This document shows positions 1-6,481 of a stretch of DNA of 14,281 bases, in pieces; position 1 is the stretch's first letter, and each line of letters opens with the position of its first letter. The translations under genes and the position numbers were made by a program. Source of the stretch: an uncultured Porphyromonadaceae bacterium (GTDB lineage: Bacteria; Bacteroidota; Bacteroidia; Bacteroidales; Muribaculaceae); assembly GCA_900548875.1 (NCBI GenBank), contig URMA01000076.1, positions 1 through 14,281 on the forward strand, given 5' to 3'. Below the pieces are notes generated by a model. The model searched no databases and was not told the DNA's origin. It saw nothing but the letters and a program-made list of their open reading frames with translations.

Positions 1-38
1 GGGCCCTGCAACCGTTCGCCCTTCGTTATGATTTTCAT
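1..38 (-). CDS. Start of an unidentified downstream gene (partial)
   Basis: On the minus strand an ATG at 38-36 opens a frame that stays open to the window edge and begins MKIITKGERLQG. It lies 13 bases after the HAD stop codon and has a purine-rich GGAG immediately upstream, so it is probably the next gene of the same operon. Only 12 complete codons are visible and the product cannot be identified. An N-terminus of this style would suit a RibF-like riboflavin kinase/FAD synthetase, but that is a guess from general resemblance and is not supported by any motif here. Confidence 0.45.
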   Translation of the reverse strand, partial: MKIITKGERLQG

Positions 39-51
39 TCTCCGGACAGAT

Positions 52-681
52 TTACTTGAATGCTTCCATAAATTCCGTACCGGGCTTCACAAGCCAGGTG
101 CGGAAACCCAATCGGGCTGCCGCTTCAAGATTGGCCTGCGAGTCGTCGAAAAACAAGGTTTCCCCGGCCTTTATTCCAAACTTGTCGAGCACGTTGTGGA
201 AAATCTGCGGATCGGGCTTCGCACAGCCTTCCTCGTAGGAAAGGCACATTCCGTCGAAATAGTCCTCCCGGTTCTTTCCGTCAATCTGGAAGTCGGTTTT
301 AATTTTGCTGTCAAACATAATGGCGTTCGTGTTCGAAAGCATATAGATTTTATACTGCTTGCGCAAGGATTCAAGCGCACGCAGGCGCTCTACGGGGATA
401 CCGAGAAGAAAGCGGTTGAAAGCGTCGTCCAGGTCAGCGTCGCTCACGTCGCGGCCGATGCGGCGGCGAATTTCCGCACGGAACTCAGCCGGCGTAATCT
501 TCCCTTCCTCCAACTGCATGAACGGTCCCGACTGGCAATAAAGCCCCAACATCTCATCGGCGTCCTTCAACCCCAGTTTTTCCAGTGCCTTCACACAGTT
601 TTCACGACGGAGGTTCATAATCACACCTCCCAAATCAAAAAGGAGGTTGCGGACTCCGTCCAGATTCTTCACGTTTTCCAT
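52..681 (-). CDS. HAD superfamily (subclass IA) hydrolase
   Basis: Predicted cytoplasmic small-molecule phosphatase of 209 residues. All four HAD motifs are present: motif I FDLGGV with nucleophile D16, motif II LSNT (S116), motif III lysine K155 in AKPDP, and motif IV FFDDS (D179, D180). A helical cap lies between about residues 24 and 105, as in subclass IA. The second motif I Asp is replaced by Gly, the FDLGGV/FDLGNV variant known from YihX-like sugar phosphatases and the epoxide-hydrolase N-domain. The substrate cannot be deduced. I chose ATG 681 over an upstream in-frame TTG at 690 because the consensus promoter at 732-701 places the transcription start at about the TTG. A second gene starts 13 bases after the stop, so this is probably the first gene of a minus-strand operon. 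Confidence 0.88.
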   Translation of the reverse strand: MENVKNLDGVRNLLFDLGGVIMNLRRENCVKALEKLGLKDADEMLGLYCQSGPFMQLEEGKITPAEFRAEIRRRIGRDVSDADLDDAFNRFLLGIPVERLRALESLRKQYKIYMLSNTNAIMFDSKIKTDFQIDGKNREDYFDGMCLSYEEGCAKPDPQIFHNVLDKFGIKAGETLFFDDSQANLEAAARLGFRTWLVKPGTEFMEAFK

Positions 682-700
682 TCCTGTCAAATTATTTCTG

Positions 701-732
701 CAAAGTTAATTCAAGTGGGGGGAATAGCCAAA
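701..732 (-). promoter_or_regulatory. Bacteroidetes-type promoter of the HAD operon
   Basis: Read on the minus strand: TTTG at 732-729, a 20-base spacer, then TAACTTTG at 708-701. This matches the Bacteroidetes primary sigma consensus (TTTG, 19-21 bases, TAnnTTTG) at every position. The start of transcription would fall near 695-690, which favours ATG 681 as the start codon. Confidence 0.7.
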
Positions 733-820
733 CAAGCGGATAAAAAACCGACCGCATCCCCTGTCGCAACCGCCCTACAGCGGGCAATTCCGCCTCCCGG
801 AAAGAAACAATCGGGTAAAC

Positions 821-852
821 ATTGAGGATATTTAATATTTTCGCTACTTTTG
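821..852 (+). promoter_or_regulatory. Bacteroidetes-type promoter of the GH3-alkaline phosphatase unit
   Basis: ATTG at 821-824, a 20-base spacer and a perfect TACTTTTG at 845-852. This puts the transcript start near 858, about 17 bases before the GH3 ATG. The promoter is back to back with the HAD promoter, and the divergent spacer between the two genes is 193 bases. Confidence 0.68.
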
Positions 853-874
853 CAATCAAGTAACTGGATTCAAT

Positions 875-2398
875 ATGTTGACATTGACATCTATGCTTCG
901 TCCTTTATTCATGAAGCGAATAAAAGAAAGCGGCAACTTTGGAAAATATGAAGACGAGATCCAGCTTGCCCAACTGAAAAAGCTGCTCAAGAGCGCAGCC
1001 GAAACGGAATACGGCAAACGATACGGCTTCAAACAGATAGGCAGCTACAACGACTACCGTAGCCAAGTCCCGCTGATTCGCTATGAAAACATCCGCGAAT
1101 ACGTGATGCGCATGCTCAAAGGCGAAAAGGATATTCTGTGGCATGGAATTGTAAAGAACTATGCGCAGTCGTCGGGCACATCCGACGGCAAAAGCAAATA
1201 TATCCCCATCACGCGGGAGGGATTCCGGCATTGCCACTATCAGGGCACGTTCGACACCGTGGCCCACTATCTGAACCTGAACCCCAACAGCCGGGTGTTC
1301 GACGGCAAGGCCTTTATCCTCGGCGGCAGTTTTGCCAATGAAATCCATCCGGGCAACGGCGTCAAAGTCGGCGACCTTTCGGCAAATCTGATTGACCGCA
1401 TGAACCCGCTTGCCAACCTGATACGCATCCCGTCGAAACGGATTGCACTGCTGGAGGACTGGAGCGTCAAGCTCCCGGCACTTGCCGAAGCAAGCCTCAA
1501 CCAGAACGTGACCAACATCTCCGGCGTACCGTCGTGGTTTCTGTCCGTCATCAAGGAAGTGCTCAAACGCAAAGGCACCGACAACATACACGACGTATGG
1601 CCCAACCTGGAAGTGTTTTTCCACGGCGGCATCAGTTTCCGCCCCTATCGCGAGCAGTACAACGCCATCACGGACTGCAGCAAGATGCACTACCTTGAAA
1701 CCTACAATGCTTCCGAAGGATTTTTCGCCGTACAGACTTCATGGGATTCTCCGGGCATGATGCTGATTCCCGATTCCGGCATTTTCTATGAATTCATTCC
1801 GCTGTCGGAAACCGACAGTGAACAGCCGGAAACAGTCACCGTCGACGGAGTGGAAAAGGGAAGGACCTACGAGCTTGTCATATCGTCGAGCAACGGACTG
1901 TGGCGCTACCGTCTGGGCGACACGGTGAAAATCGAGGAAACCAGCCCCGTCAAAATCACCATCGCCGGACGCACCAAGCATTTCATCAACGCCTTCGGCG
2001 AGGAACTGATGGTCTACAATGCGGATGAAGCGCTGGAACGCACGCTGAAAGACTGCGGAGGCGCCATCGCCAACTATACGGTAGCACCGGTTTTCGCTAC
2101 GCGGACAAGCAAGGGGCGGCACGAATGGCTCATTGAATTCGAACGGGAGCCCGACGACATGGAACGGTTTGCCGAAACGCTCGACCGTCATTTGCAGGAA
2201 GTCAATTCCGACTATCAGGCCAAGCGATTCCAAAGCCTGTTCATCGACCGGCTGACCATCGTTCCGGCACGCCACGGGATTTTCGACGAATGGCTCAAAA
2301 ACCGGAGCGGGAAACTCGGCGGACAACGAAAAATACCCCGTCTGTCAAACGACCGTACCATCATGGAGGAACTTTTGAAAATTAACAACAAACAATAG
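875..2398 (+). CDS. GH3 auxin-responsive promoter family protein
   Basis: A 507-residue protein of the GH3 family, acyl-adenylate-forming enzymes best known in plants for joining amino acids to auxin or jasmonate. Family signatures are visible: the ATP/phosphate-binding loop AQSSGTSDGKSKYIP (97-111), YNASEG (277-282), RYRLGD (344-349) and GRTKHFINAFGEEL (365-378), close to the boundary with the small C-terminal domain. Length is near the usual 500-600. There is no signal peptide, so it is cytoplasmic. Bacteroidetes carry this family widely, but I know of no established substrate there, so 'acyl-acid amido synthetase' is inference from family. The alkaline phosphatase start codon follows 9 bases after the stop, so the two are co-transcribed from the promoter at 821-852. 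Confidence 0.9.
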   Translation: MLTLTSMLRPLFMKRIKESGNFGKYEDEIQLAQLKKLLKSAAETEYGKRYGFKQIGSYNDYRSQVPLIRYENIREYVMRMLKGEKDILWHGIVKNYAQSSGTSDGKSKYIPITREGFRHCHYQGTFDTVAHYLNLNPNSRVFDGKAFILGGSFANEIHPGNGVKVGDLSANLIDRMNPLANLIRIPSKRIALLEDWSVKLPALAEASLNQNVTNISGVPSWFLSVIKEVLKRKGTDNIHDVWPNLEVFFHGGISFRPYREQYNAITDCSKMHYLETYNASEGFFAVQTSWDSPGMMLIPDSGIFYEFIPLSETDSEQPETVTVDGVEKGRTYELVISSSNGLWRYRLGDTVKIEETSPVKITIAGRTKHFINAFGEELMVYNADEALERTLKDCGGAIANYTVAPVFATRTSKGRHEWLIEFEREPDDMERFAETLDRHLQEVNSDYQAKRFQSLFIDRLTIVPARHGIFDEWLKNRSGKLGGQRKIPRLSNDRTIMEELLKINNKQ

Positions 2399-2407
2399 AA
2401 CTGACTT

Positions 2408-3781
2408 ATGAGAAAATCTCTTTTTTTACTGGTTGGAGCATTCTGCCTCGCCCTTGCAGCTAAGGCAACGCCGAAATACATCTTCCTGTTTATCGGCGAC
2501 GGAATGGGCATGGGCCACGTTATGGCAACGGAGACTTACAACCGACTGGCTCTTAACAACAACGAAAACATACTGATGATGCAGTTCCCCGTAGCATCGA
2601 TGGCCATGACCTACTCGGCCAACAGCCCGGTAACCGACTCTGCGGCCGCCGGCACTGCCCTTGCTACCGGCAACAAGACCAAGAACGGAATGATAGGCAT
2701 GACGCCCGACTCTGTTGCCGTTACAAGCATTGCCACTGAACTGAAGGCACAAGGCTACGGTGTAGGACTCGTCACTTCTGTGGCTTACGACGATGCAACG
2801 CCCGCCGCCTTCTATGCCCACCAGACAAACCGGGGAATGTATGAGGAAATCAACGCCGACGGTGCAAAATGCGGTTTCAACTTTCTGGGCGGAGCCGGCA
2901 CTCACGTGGCAGAAAAGAGCAAGGAGAAAGCGGAACAGATTTTCGACAACTACCGCGCCAACGGCTTCACCGTTGTCAACGGACTGGACGAACTCAGCAA
3001 AGCCAATGCCGGCGACAAGGTGCTGCTCACCAGCCATGCCCCTGTAACTCCGAACGAAATCGGCTATACCGTTGACAGCATCGCAGGTGCCCTGACCCTG
3101 CAACAGCTAACGACGGCCTGCCTCGACCACTTGAAAAAAGTGTCGCCCGACAAGTTCTTCATGATGGTGGAAGGCGGCAACATCGACCATGCCGCACACG
3201 GCAATGACGGAGGTGCAGTGGTAAAAGAAGTGCACAACTTCAACAAATGTATCCGCGTGGCCTACGACTTCTACCTGCAACATCCGGAAGAAACGCTCAT
3301 CATCATCACTGCCGACCACGACACGGGCGGCATGACTGTAGGTGTCAGCAACGGTCCGAAAAACATCACGCTGAAAGAAATGGACTGCCAGAAAATCTCA
3401 AAGGAACAGTTCAATGATTTCTGCTCGCGCAACGGCGATTTCACTTGGGAACAGATGAAGGAAGCCATGAGCGAAAAACTGGGATTCTGGACCCGTATCG
3501 GCATCAACCAAGAAGAGGAAGCACGCATGAAAGAGAGCTTCGACCGCATGAAAGCGCACGACGACCGCACACAGAAGACTCTCTACAAGGAATATTGGAG
3601 CTTCACAGCCATCGTGTTCGACATCCTCAATCATAAATACGGTATCGGCTTCACTACCACTTCCCATACCGGCAACCCGGTTCCGGTATTCGCCATCGGC
3701 GAAGGCAGCGAGCAATTCAAGGACCTCAACAACAATATTGAAATCCCACAAAAAATCCGCAAGCTGACCAACCTCGACTAA
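2408..3781 (+). CDS. Alkaline phosphatase, exported
   Basis: A 457-residue metal-dependent phosphomonoesterase. An N-terminal signal peptide (about 1-20, KK/R start, LFLLVGAFCLALAA core) directs it out of the cytoplasm. The alkaline phosphatase motifs occur in order: FIGDGMG with metal ligand D31, nucleophile S78 in VTDSAAAGTALATG, VEGGNIDHAAHGND (E255, D260, H264), TADHDTGG (D303, H304) and the late zinc ligand H420 in TTSHTG. T132 in DATPAAF probably corresponds to the magnesium-binding threonine. Length and motif set are complete, so the enzyme should be active. It is the second gene of a two-gene unit with the GH3 protein. No obvious Pho-box-like repeats were seen upstream. The unit closes with the long hairpin at 3796-3852. 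Confidence 0.95.
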   Translation: MRKSLFLLVGAFCLALAAKATPKYIFLFIGDGMGMGHVMATETYNRLALNNNENILMMQFPVASMAMTYSANSPVTDSAAAGTALATGNKTKNGMIGMTPDSVAVTSIATELKAQGYGVGLVTSVAYDDATPAAFYAHQTNRGMYEEINADGAKCGFNFLGGAGTHVAEKSKEKAEQIFDNYRANGFTVVNGLDELSKANAGDKVLLTSHAPVTPNEIGYTVDSIAGALTLQQLTTACLDHLKKVSPDKFFMMVEGGNIDHAAHGNDGGAVVKEVHNFNKCIRVAYDFYLQHPEETLIIITADHDTGGMTVGVSNGPKNITLKEMDCQKISKEQFNDFCSRNGDFTWEQMKEAMSEKLGFWTRIGINQEEEARMKESFDRMKAHDDRTQKTLYKEYWSFTAIVFDILNHKYGIGFTTTSHTGNPVPVFAIGEGSEQFKDLNNNIEIPQKIRKLTNLD

Positions 3782-3795
3782 TTTTCGACACGAAA

Positions 3796-3852
3796 TATAC
3801 AACAGCGAGTCCATCTCAAAATAGAATCTGAGATGGACTCGCTGTATGTATA
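3796..3852 (+). terminator. Very long hairpin after alkaline phosphatase
   Basis: Perfect 17-bp arms, ACAGCGAGTCCATCTCA at 3802-3818 and its complement at 3829-3845, with a 10-base loop. The stem extends by 6 more pairs (3796-3801 with 3847-3852) past a single bulged A at 3846. It lies 15 bases after the stop codon and most likely ends the transcript or protects its 3' end. No run of T follows, so it is not a textbook intrinsic terminator. Confidence 0.6.
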
Positions 3853-4323
3853 GTGAAAAACATTAATGCAACAACGCGTGACTATTCCAACAAATCAATA
3901 ATATTTTCTGGCAACATCTCATTCCCAATACTATCTCCAGGCATACGAGGCTTTTCCCTTGCAAGAGCAGCTTTCAGGCGCACTGTTTCTTACGTTCTAT
4001 CAACAAATTTCATTCCTTATATTATTATGCACTCCAGACATAATGTTTTCTCAACATAATACCTAATTTTCGAACCCTATTTTTAATTTAAAAACGCCTT
4101 AGTTTCCAAAATAGGAAACAATATCTATTAAATCACATTAATTATATATACATTTTATCCAACAGACACTTCATCGGCGGCGGTTTCCGGCTAAAATATG
4201 CAGTTTCAAAATAGAAGTGCATTTTTCAGCGGTGTCGGAGTACTGAAAACATGGAAAACACCGCAGGGATTACCAAGCGGCAGGAGACGCGCAGCCCCTT
4301 GTAAATTATCTATTAATATATTT
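3853..4323. other. AT-rich intergenic spacer, no convincing gene
   Basis: About 470 bases between the alkaline phosphatase hairpin and the convergent end of the Fic gene. A 68-codon frame at 3853-4059 has no recognisable domain or start signal and is judged spurious. Visible structure: a 6-bp palindrome GTTTCC-AAAATA-GGAAAC at 4102-4119; the left copy of the 22-bp direct repeat at 4176-4197; and an inverted pair GCGGTGT (4229-4235) / ACACCGC (4258-4264) that could form a weak structure 3' of the Fic gene on the minus strand. Confidence 0.5.
4176..4197 (+). repeat. 22-bp direct repeat, left copy
   Basis: Begins GGCGGCGG and ends GGCTAAAAT. An identical copy lies at 5563-5584, 1387 bases away, in the same orientation. 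Both copies are followed by GCAG after a 2-base offset. The pair brackets the Fic gene and both of its flanks. The repeat is GC-rich within AT-rich spacer. Confidence 0.75.
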
Positions 4324-5403
4324 TCACTGCGTTACAAACACCCTCCAGCTACCATCCTTCTCGCCTCGCTCAACGTATTTTTTCTGTATGAGTTGATCGA
4401 GCAGTTTCTGAATTGCTGCGATACTGATGCCCGTGATTTCTTTCATATCAGCTAAAGTAAGTGTCGGTTCAGTTCGCATAGCATTCAGAATCTTTGTATA
4501 ATTGGGGGTTCGGAATGCAATGCGTTCTCCATCATACCACCACACATTTTCATTCTTTTCGCTTACAAACAAAACATCGTTATAAACCTCAGTCGCGACC
4601 AAATCATTGAAGTATTTCAAGAACGGACGAATTTCCTTAATATCTGCGTGAGCACCATCACTTGGGACAGGACCTACTTGAAGATCGGCTTGATGCAGAG
4701 CCTCCAAATATTCACTCTTCTTGCGGCTGCGGACAACGACCATCGGATAATTATGACGAGTTAGAATAAAGTTGACCATCAGTCGGGCAATACGGCCATT
4801 CCCATCCTCAAAGGGGTGAATGCGTATGTAGCGGTAATGAAATAACGCCGCCAACTCCACAGGAGAGAGTTTACCTTCTTGTTCTGCCTTGTTATACCAA
4901 TCCACCAAGTCAGCCATTAGGCTGGGAGTTTCTTCCGGCGAAGCATACTCAAACCTATCGCCATATCGTGTAATGACACTATTGGGCCTTGTCTTATACC
5001 GACCGGCGTGTATTACATAACTTGTCTGCACGCCACCAGGAAGATTACGATATACCGTGTAATCTTCACGAAGTAAAGTCTTATGTAAAGTTCTGATAAA
5101 ATTCTGAGTCAAAGGAGTTTCTTTCACTCTCGCTTCCTCTGTCATCATACGAAGGCCGACATTGCTTGCTGTCATTTCTTGCACATCACGTACATCAGCC
5201 TCGCCAATCACTTTACCAAAAAGCAACAAAATTTCCGTCTGACCATAGGTCAGTGTGTTGCCCTCAATGTGGTTGCTGTTGTAGTTAAAATCCACCGTAA
5301 AACGACGGCTAAGCCTTTCCTTATCCTTATCGGATAATGGTTGCAACTCCTGCCACGCAATCAATGCTTTCTTGACATTTAGGTATTTCATACGCCTGAA
5401 CAT
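4324..5403 (-). CDS. Fic family protein (class II, self-inhibited) with winged-helix tail
   Basis: A 359-residue Fic enzyme, predicted to transfer AMP (or another nucleotide moiety) from a nucleotide to a target protein side chain. The catalytic motif HPFEDGNGRIAR is complete (H196, then the anion-binding GNGR). An inhibitory helix motif SNHIEG at 43-48 fits the (S/T)xxxE(G/N) rule. Its position before the Fic core makes this class II, in which the enzyme silences itself without a separate antitoxin. The C-terminal part (about 300-355, TLADMKEITGISIAAIQKLL and on) looks like a winged helix that could bind DNA or RNA. ATG 5403 was taken; a second ATG five codons in is equally possible. It is a single gene opposite to its neighbours, with a palindrome at 5439-5468 upstream and a 22-bp direct repeat on each side. 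The target is unknown. Confidence 0.93.
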   Translation of the reverse strand: MFRRMKYLNVKKALIAWQELQPLSDKDKERLSRRFTVDFNYNSNHIEGNTLTYGQTEILLLFGKVIGEADVRDVQEMTASNVGLRMMTEEARVKETPLTQNFIRTLHKTLLREDYTVYRNLPGGVQTSYVIHAGRYKTRPNSVITRYGDRFEYASPEETPSLMADLVDWYNKAEQEGKLSPVELAALFHYRYIRIHPFEDGNGRIARLMVNFILTRHNYPMVVVRSRKKSEYLEALHQADLQVGPVPSDGAHADIKEIRPFLKYFNDLVATEVYNDVLFVSEKNENVWWYDGERIAFRTPNYTKILNAMRTEPTLTLADMKEITGISIAAIQKLLDQLIQKKYVERGEKDGSWRVFVTQ

Positions 5404-5418
5404 TTATTATCAGCAATG

Positions 5419-5426
5419 CGAATATA
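5419..5426 (-). promoter_or_regulatory. Possible -7 element of the Fic gene
   Basis: TATATTCG on the minus strand matches TAnnTTTG at 7 of 8 positions and sits 16-23 bases before the ATG. No good -33 box lies at the usual spacing, where the palindrome at 5439-5468 is found instead. It is therefore a weak or regulated promoter candidate. Confidence 0.35.
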
Positions 5427-5438
5427 CGAAAAAGTTTT

Positions 5439-5468
5439 TAAAAAGGTTGTATCTTTACAACCTTTTTA
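5439..5468. promoter_or_regulatory. Perfect 13-bp palindrome upstream of the Fic gene
   Basis: Arms TAAAAAGGTTGTA (5439-5451) and TACAACCTTTTTA (5456-5468) are exact reverse complements around TCTT. The site begins 12 bases upstream of the likely Fic -7 element, where RNA polymerase would contact the -33 region. It has the shape of an operator for a dimeric DNA-binding protein. The winged-helix tail of Fic makes self-control a possibility (inference). On the plus strand it could also fold as a hairpin, but no transcript is evident there. Confidence 0.55.
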
Positions 5469-5562
5469 CAGCTTTTGGGATAGTATATCGGATAGTAAGA
5501 TTAGAAAATTATCGTTCCAAAAGCAAAAAACTGCCCAAAACCGAATAAAATTACGGCTGCCT

Positions 5563-5584
5563 GGCGGCGGTTTCCGGCTAAAAT
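5563..5584 (+). repeat. 22-bp direct repeat, right copy
   Basis: Identical to 4176-4197. It lies between the Fic control region and the DUF177 promoter (5605-5636). Confidence 0.75.
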
Positions 5585-5604
5585 GCAGAAAAAAAGCGTA
5601 AAAG

Positions 5605-5636
5605 GTTGATAATTCAATAATTTGTTTGTATCTTTG
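5605..5636 (+). promoter_or_regulatory. Bacteroidetes-type promoter of the DUF177-rpmF cluster
   Basis: GTTG at 5605-5608, a 20-base spacer and a perfect TATCTTTG at 5629-5636. Transcription would start near 5643. This rules out an in-frame TTG at 5626, which lies inside the promoter, as the DUF177 start. Confidence 0.7.
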
Positions 5637-5658
5637 TGCCGTTTTAACGGAGCGAATT

Positions 5659-6195
5659 TTGGGAGGATTGACAACTTACAAATTAGCCCTGAAGGGTATG
5701 CCTGCTGGAAATCAGCAGTTTAGCTACCTCGTCGATACCGAGTTTTTCAGTAAAATGGAAAGCGCGGATATTCACGCGGGTAATGTTTCTGTCGAGCTGA
5801 ACGTAAAACATGAAGGTGACATTTTCGACCTTTCGTTTCAAATGAACGGTGAAATCATCATCAGTTGCGACCGCTGTCTCGACGATATGCCGCTAAATGT
5901 CGACACCGACTATCACCTTGTTGTGAAGTATGGAGAAGATTACAACGACGAAAGCGACGAAACGCTAATCATTCCGGAATCATTCAACGACTTGGATCTG
6001 TCGTCGATTATCTACGACACCATCGCGCTGACCATTCCGCTGAAACACATTCACCCGGAAGGAGAATGCAATGCCGAAATGACGGCACAGCTCAACCGCC
6101 ACATGGCCTCCATTTCCGACAGTGAACCGGATAGCGAAGAAGTAAAAACTGATCCTCGATGGGATGCATTGAGGAGCTTATTAGATAACAAATAA
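5659..6195 (+). CDS. DUF177 (YceD-like) protein
   Basis: A 178-residue cytoplasmic protein of the DUF177/YceD family, encoded next to ribosomal protein L32 in many bacteria and linked in the literature to 23S rRNA or ribosome assembly. The conserved Cys pair is present as SCDRCLDD (about residues 72-79 from the chosen start), followed by the acidic stretch typical of the family. The frame is open further upstream, but the promoter at 5605-5636 overlaps it. I therefore chose TTG 5659, giving MGGLTTYKLALKGM, which resembles family N-termini and has GGAG at 5649-5652, six bases upstream. An alternative TTG at 5668 has no room for a ribosome site. rpmF starts 14 bases after the stop, so the two are co-transcribed. 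Confidence 0.85.
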   Translation: MGGLTTYKLALKGMPAGNQQFSYLVDTEFFSKMESADIHAGNVSVELNVKHEGDIFDLSFQMNGEIIISCDRCLDDMPLNVDTDYHLVVKYGEDYNDESDETLIIPESFNDLDLSSIIYDTIALTIPLKHIHPEGECNAEMTAQLNRHMASISDSEPDSEEVKTDPRWDALRSLLDNK

Positions 6196-6209
6196 AAATA
6201 GATAAGAAA

Positions 6210-6395
6210 ATGGCACATCCTAAACGTAAACAATCTAAAACAAGAACAGCGAAGAGAAGAACTCACGATAAAGCTGTAGCTCCTACATTGGCACTTTGCC
6301 CGAACTGCGGTGCATGGTATGTATATCACACAGTATGCGGTGAATGCGGTTACTATCGTGGAAAAGTAGCTATCGAGAAAAACGCAGCACTCTAA
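6210..6395 (+). CDS. rpmF: 50S ribosomal protein L32
   Basis: A 61-residue large-subunit ribosomal protein. It has the family N-terminus MAHPKRKQSKTRTAKRRTHD, rich in Lys and Arg for binding 23S rRNA, and a complete four-cysteine zinc ribbon: C30, C33, C43 and C46 (CPNC...CGEC). It is therefore the zinc-binding form; some bacteria also carry a Cys-free copy used when zinc is scarce. It follows DUF177 by 14 bases in the usual order. plsX, which in many bacteria sits between rpmF and fabH, is not here. Confidence 0.97.
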   Translation: MAHPKRKQSKTRTAKRRTHDKAVAPTLALCPNCGAWYVYHTVCGECGYYRGKVAIEKNAAL

Positions 6396-6426
6396 TTGAA
6401 AAAGTTAAAGTTGCTGTGAAAAAAAG

Positions 6427-6458
6427 ATTGTCCTAAATACCAATTTAGGACATATTTG
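6427..6458 (+). promoter_or_regulatory. fabH promoter with a palindrome filling the spacer
   Basis: ATTG at 6427-6430, exactly 20 bases, then CATATTTG at 6451-6458 (7 of 8 matches to TAnnTTTG), 23 bases before the fabH ATG. A perfect 10-bp inverted repeat, TGTCCTAAAT (6429-6438) and ATTTAGGACA (6443-6452) around ACCA, occupies the spacer and touches both boxes. This is where a repressor would block the polymerase. In RNA form, if transcribed from the rpmF side, it makes a stem followed by a T-rich run and could act as an attenuator between rpmF and fabH. Confidence 0.55.
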
Positions 6459-6481
6459 TTTAACAGAATACCCTTTCTACA

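Noticed and set aside
905..1690. Long antisense frames inside the GH3, alkaline phosphatase, fabH, der and AAA genes
   Set aside because: They are codon-bias shadows of well-supported genes on the opposite strand and show no conserved motif.
3853..4059. 68-codon frame after the alkaline phosphatase
   Set aside because: No domain, no promoter of its own, AT-rich composition unlike neighbouring genes, and it starts directly after the hairpin.
5416..5601. 61-codon frame upstream of DUF177
   Set aside because: It runs through the Fic palindrome and the direct repeat and looks like a chance frame across regulatory sequence.
6396..6481. A missing or decayed plsX between rpmF and fabH
   Set aside because: The gap is only 86 bases and holds a promoter and palindrome with no coding remnant; in this phylum plsX is plausibly located elsewhere.
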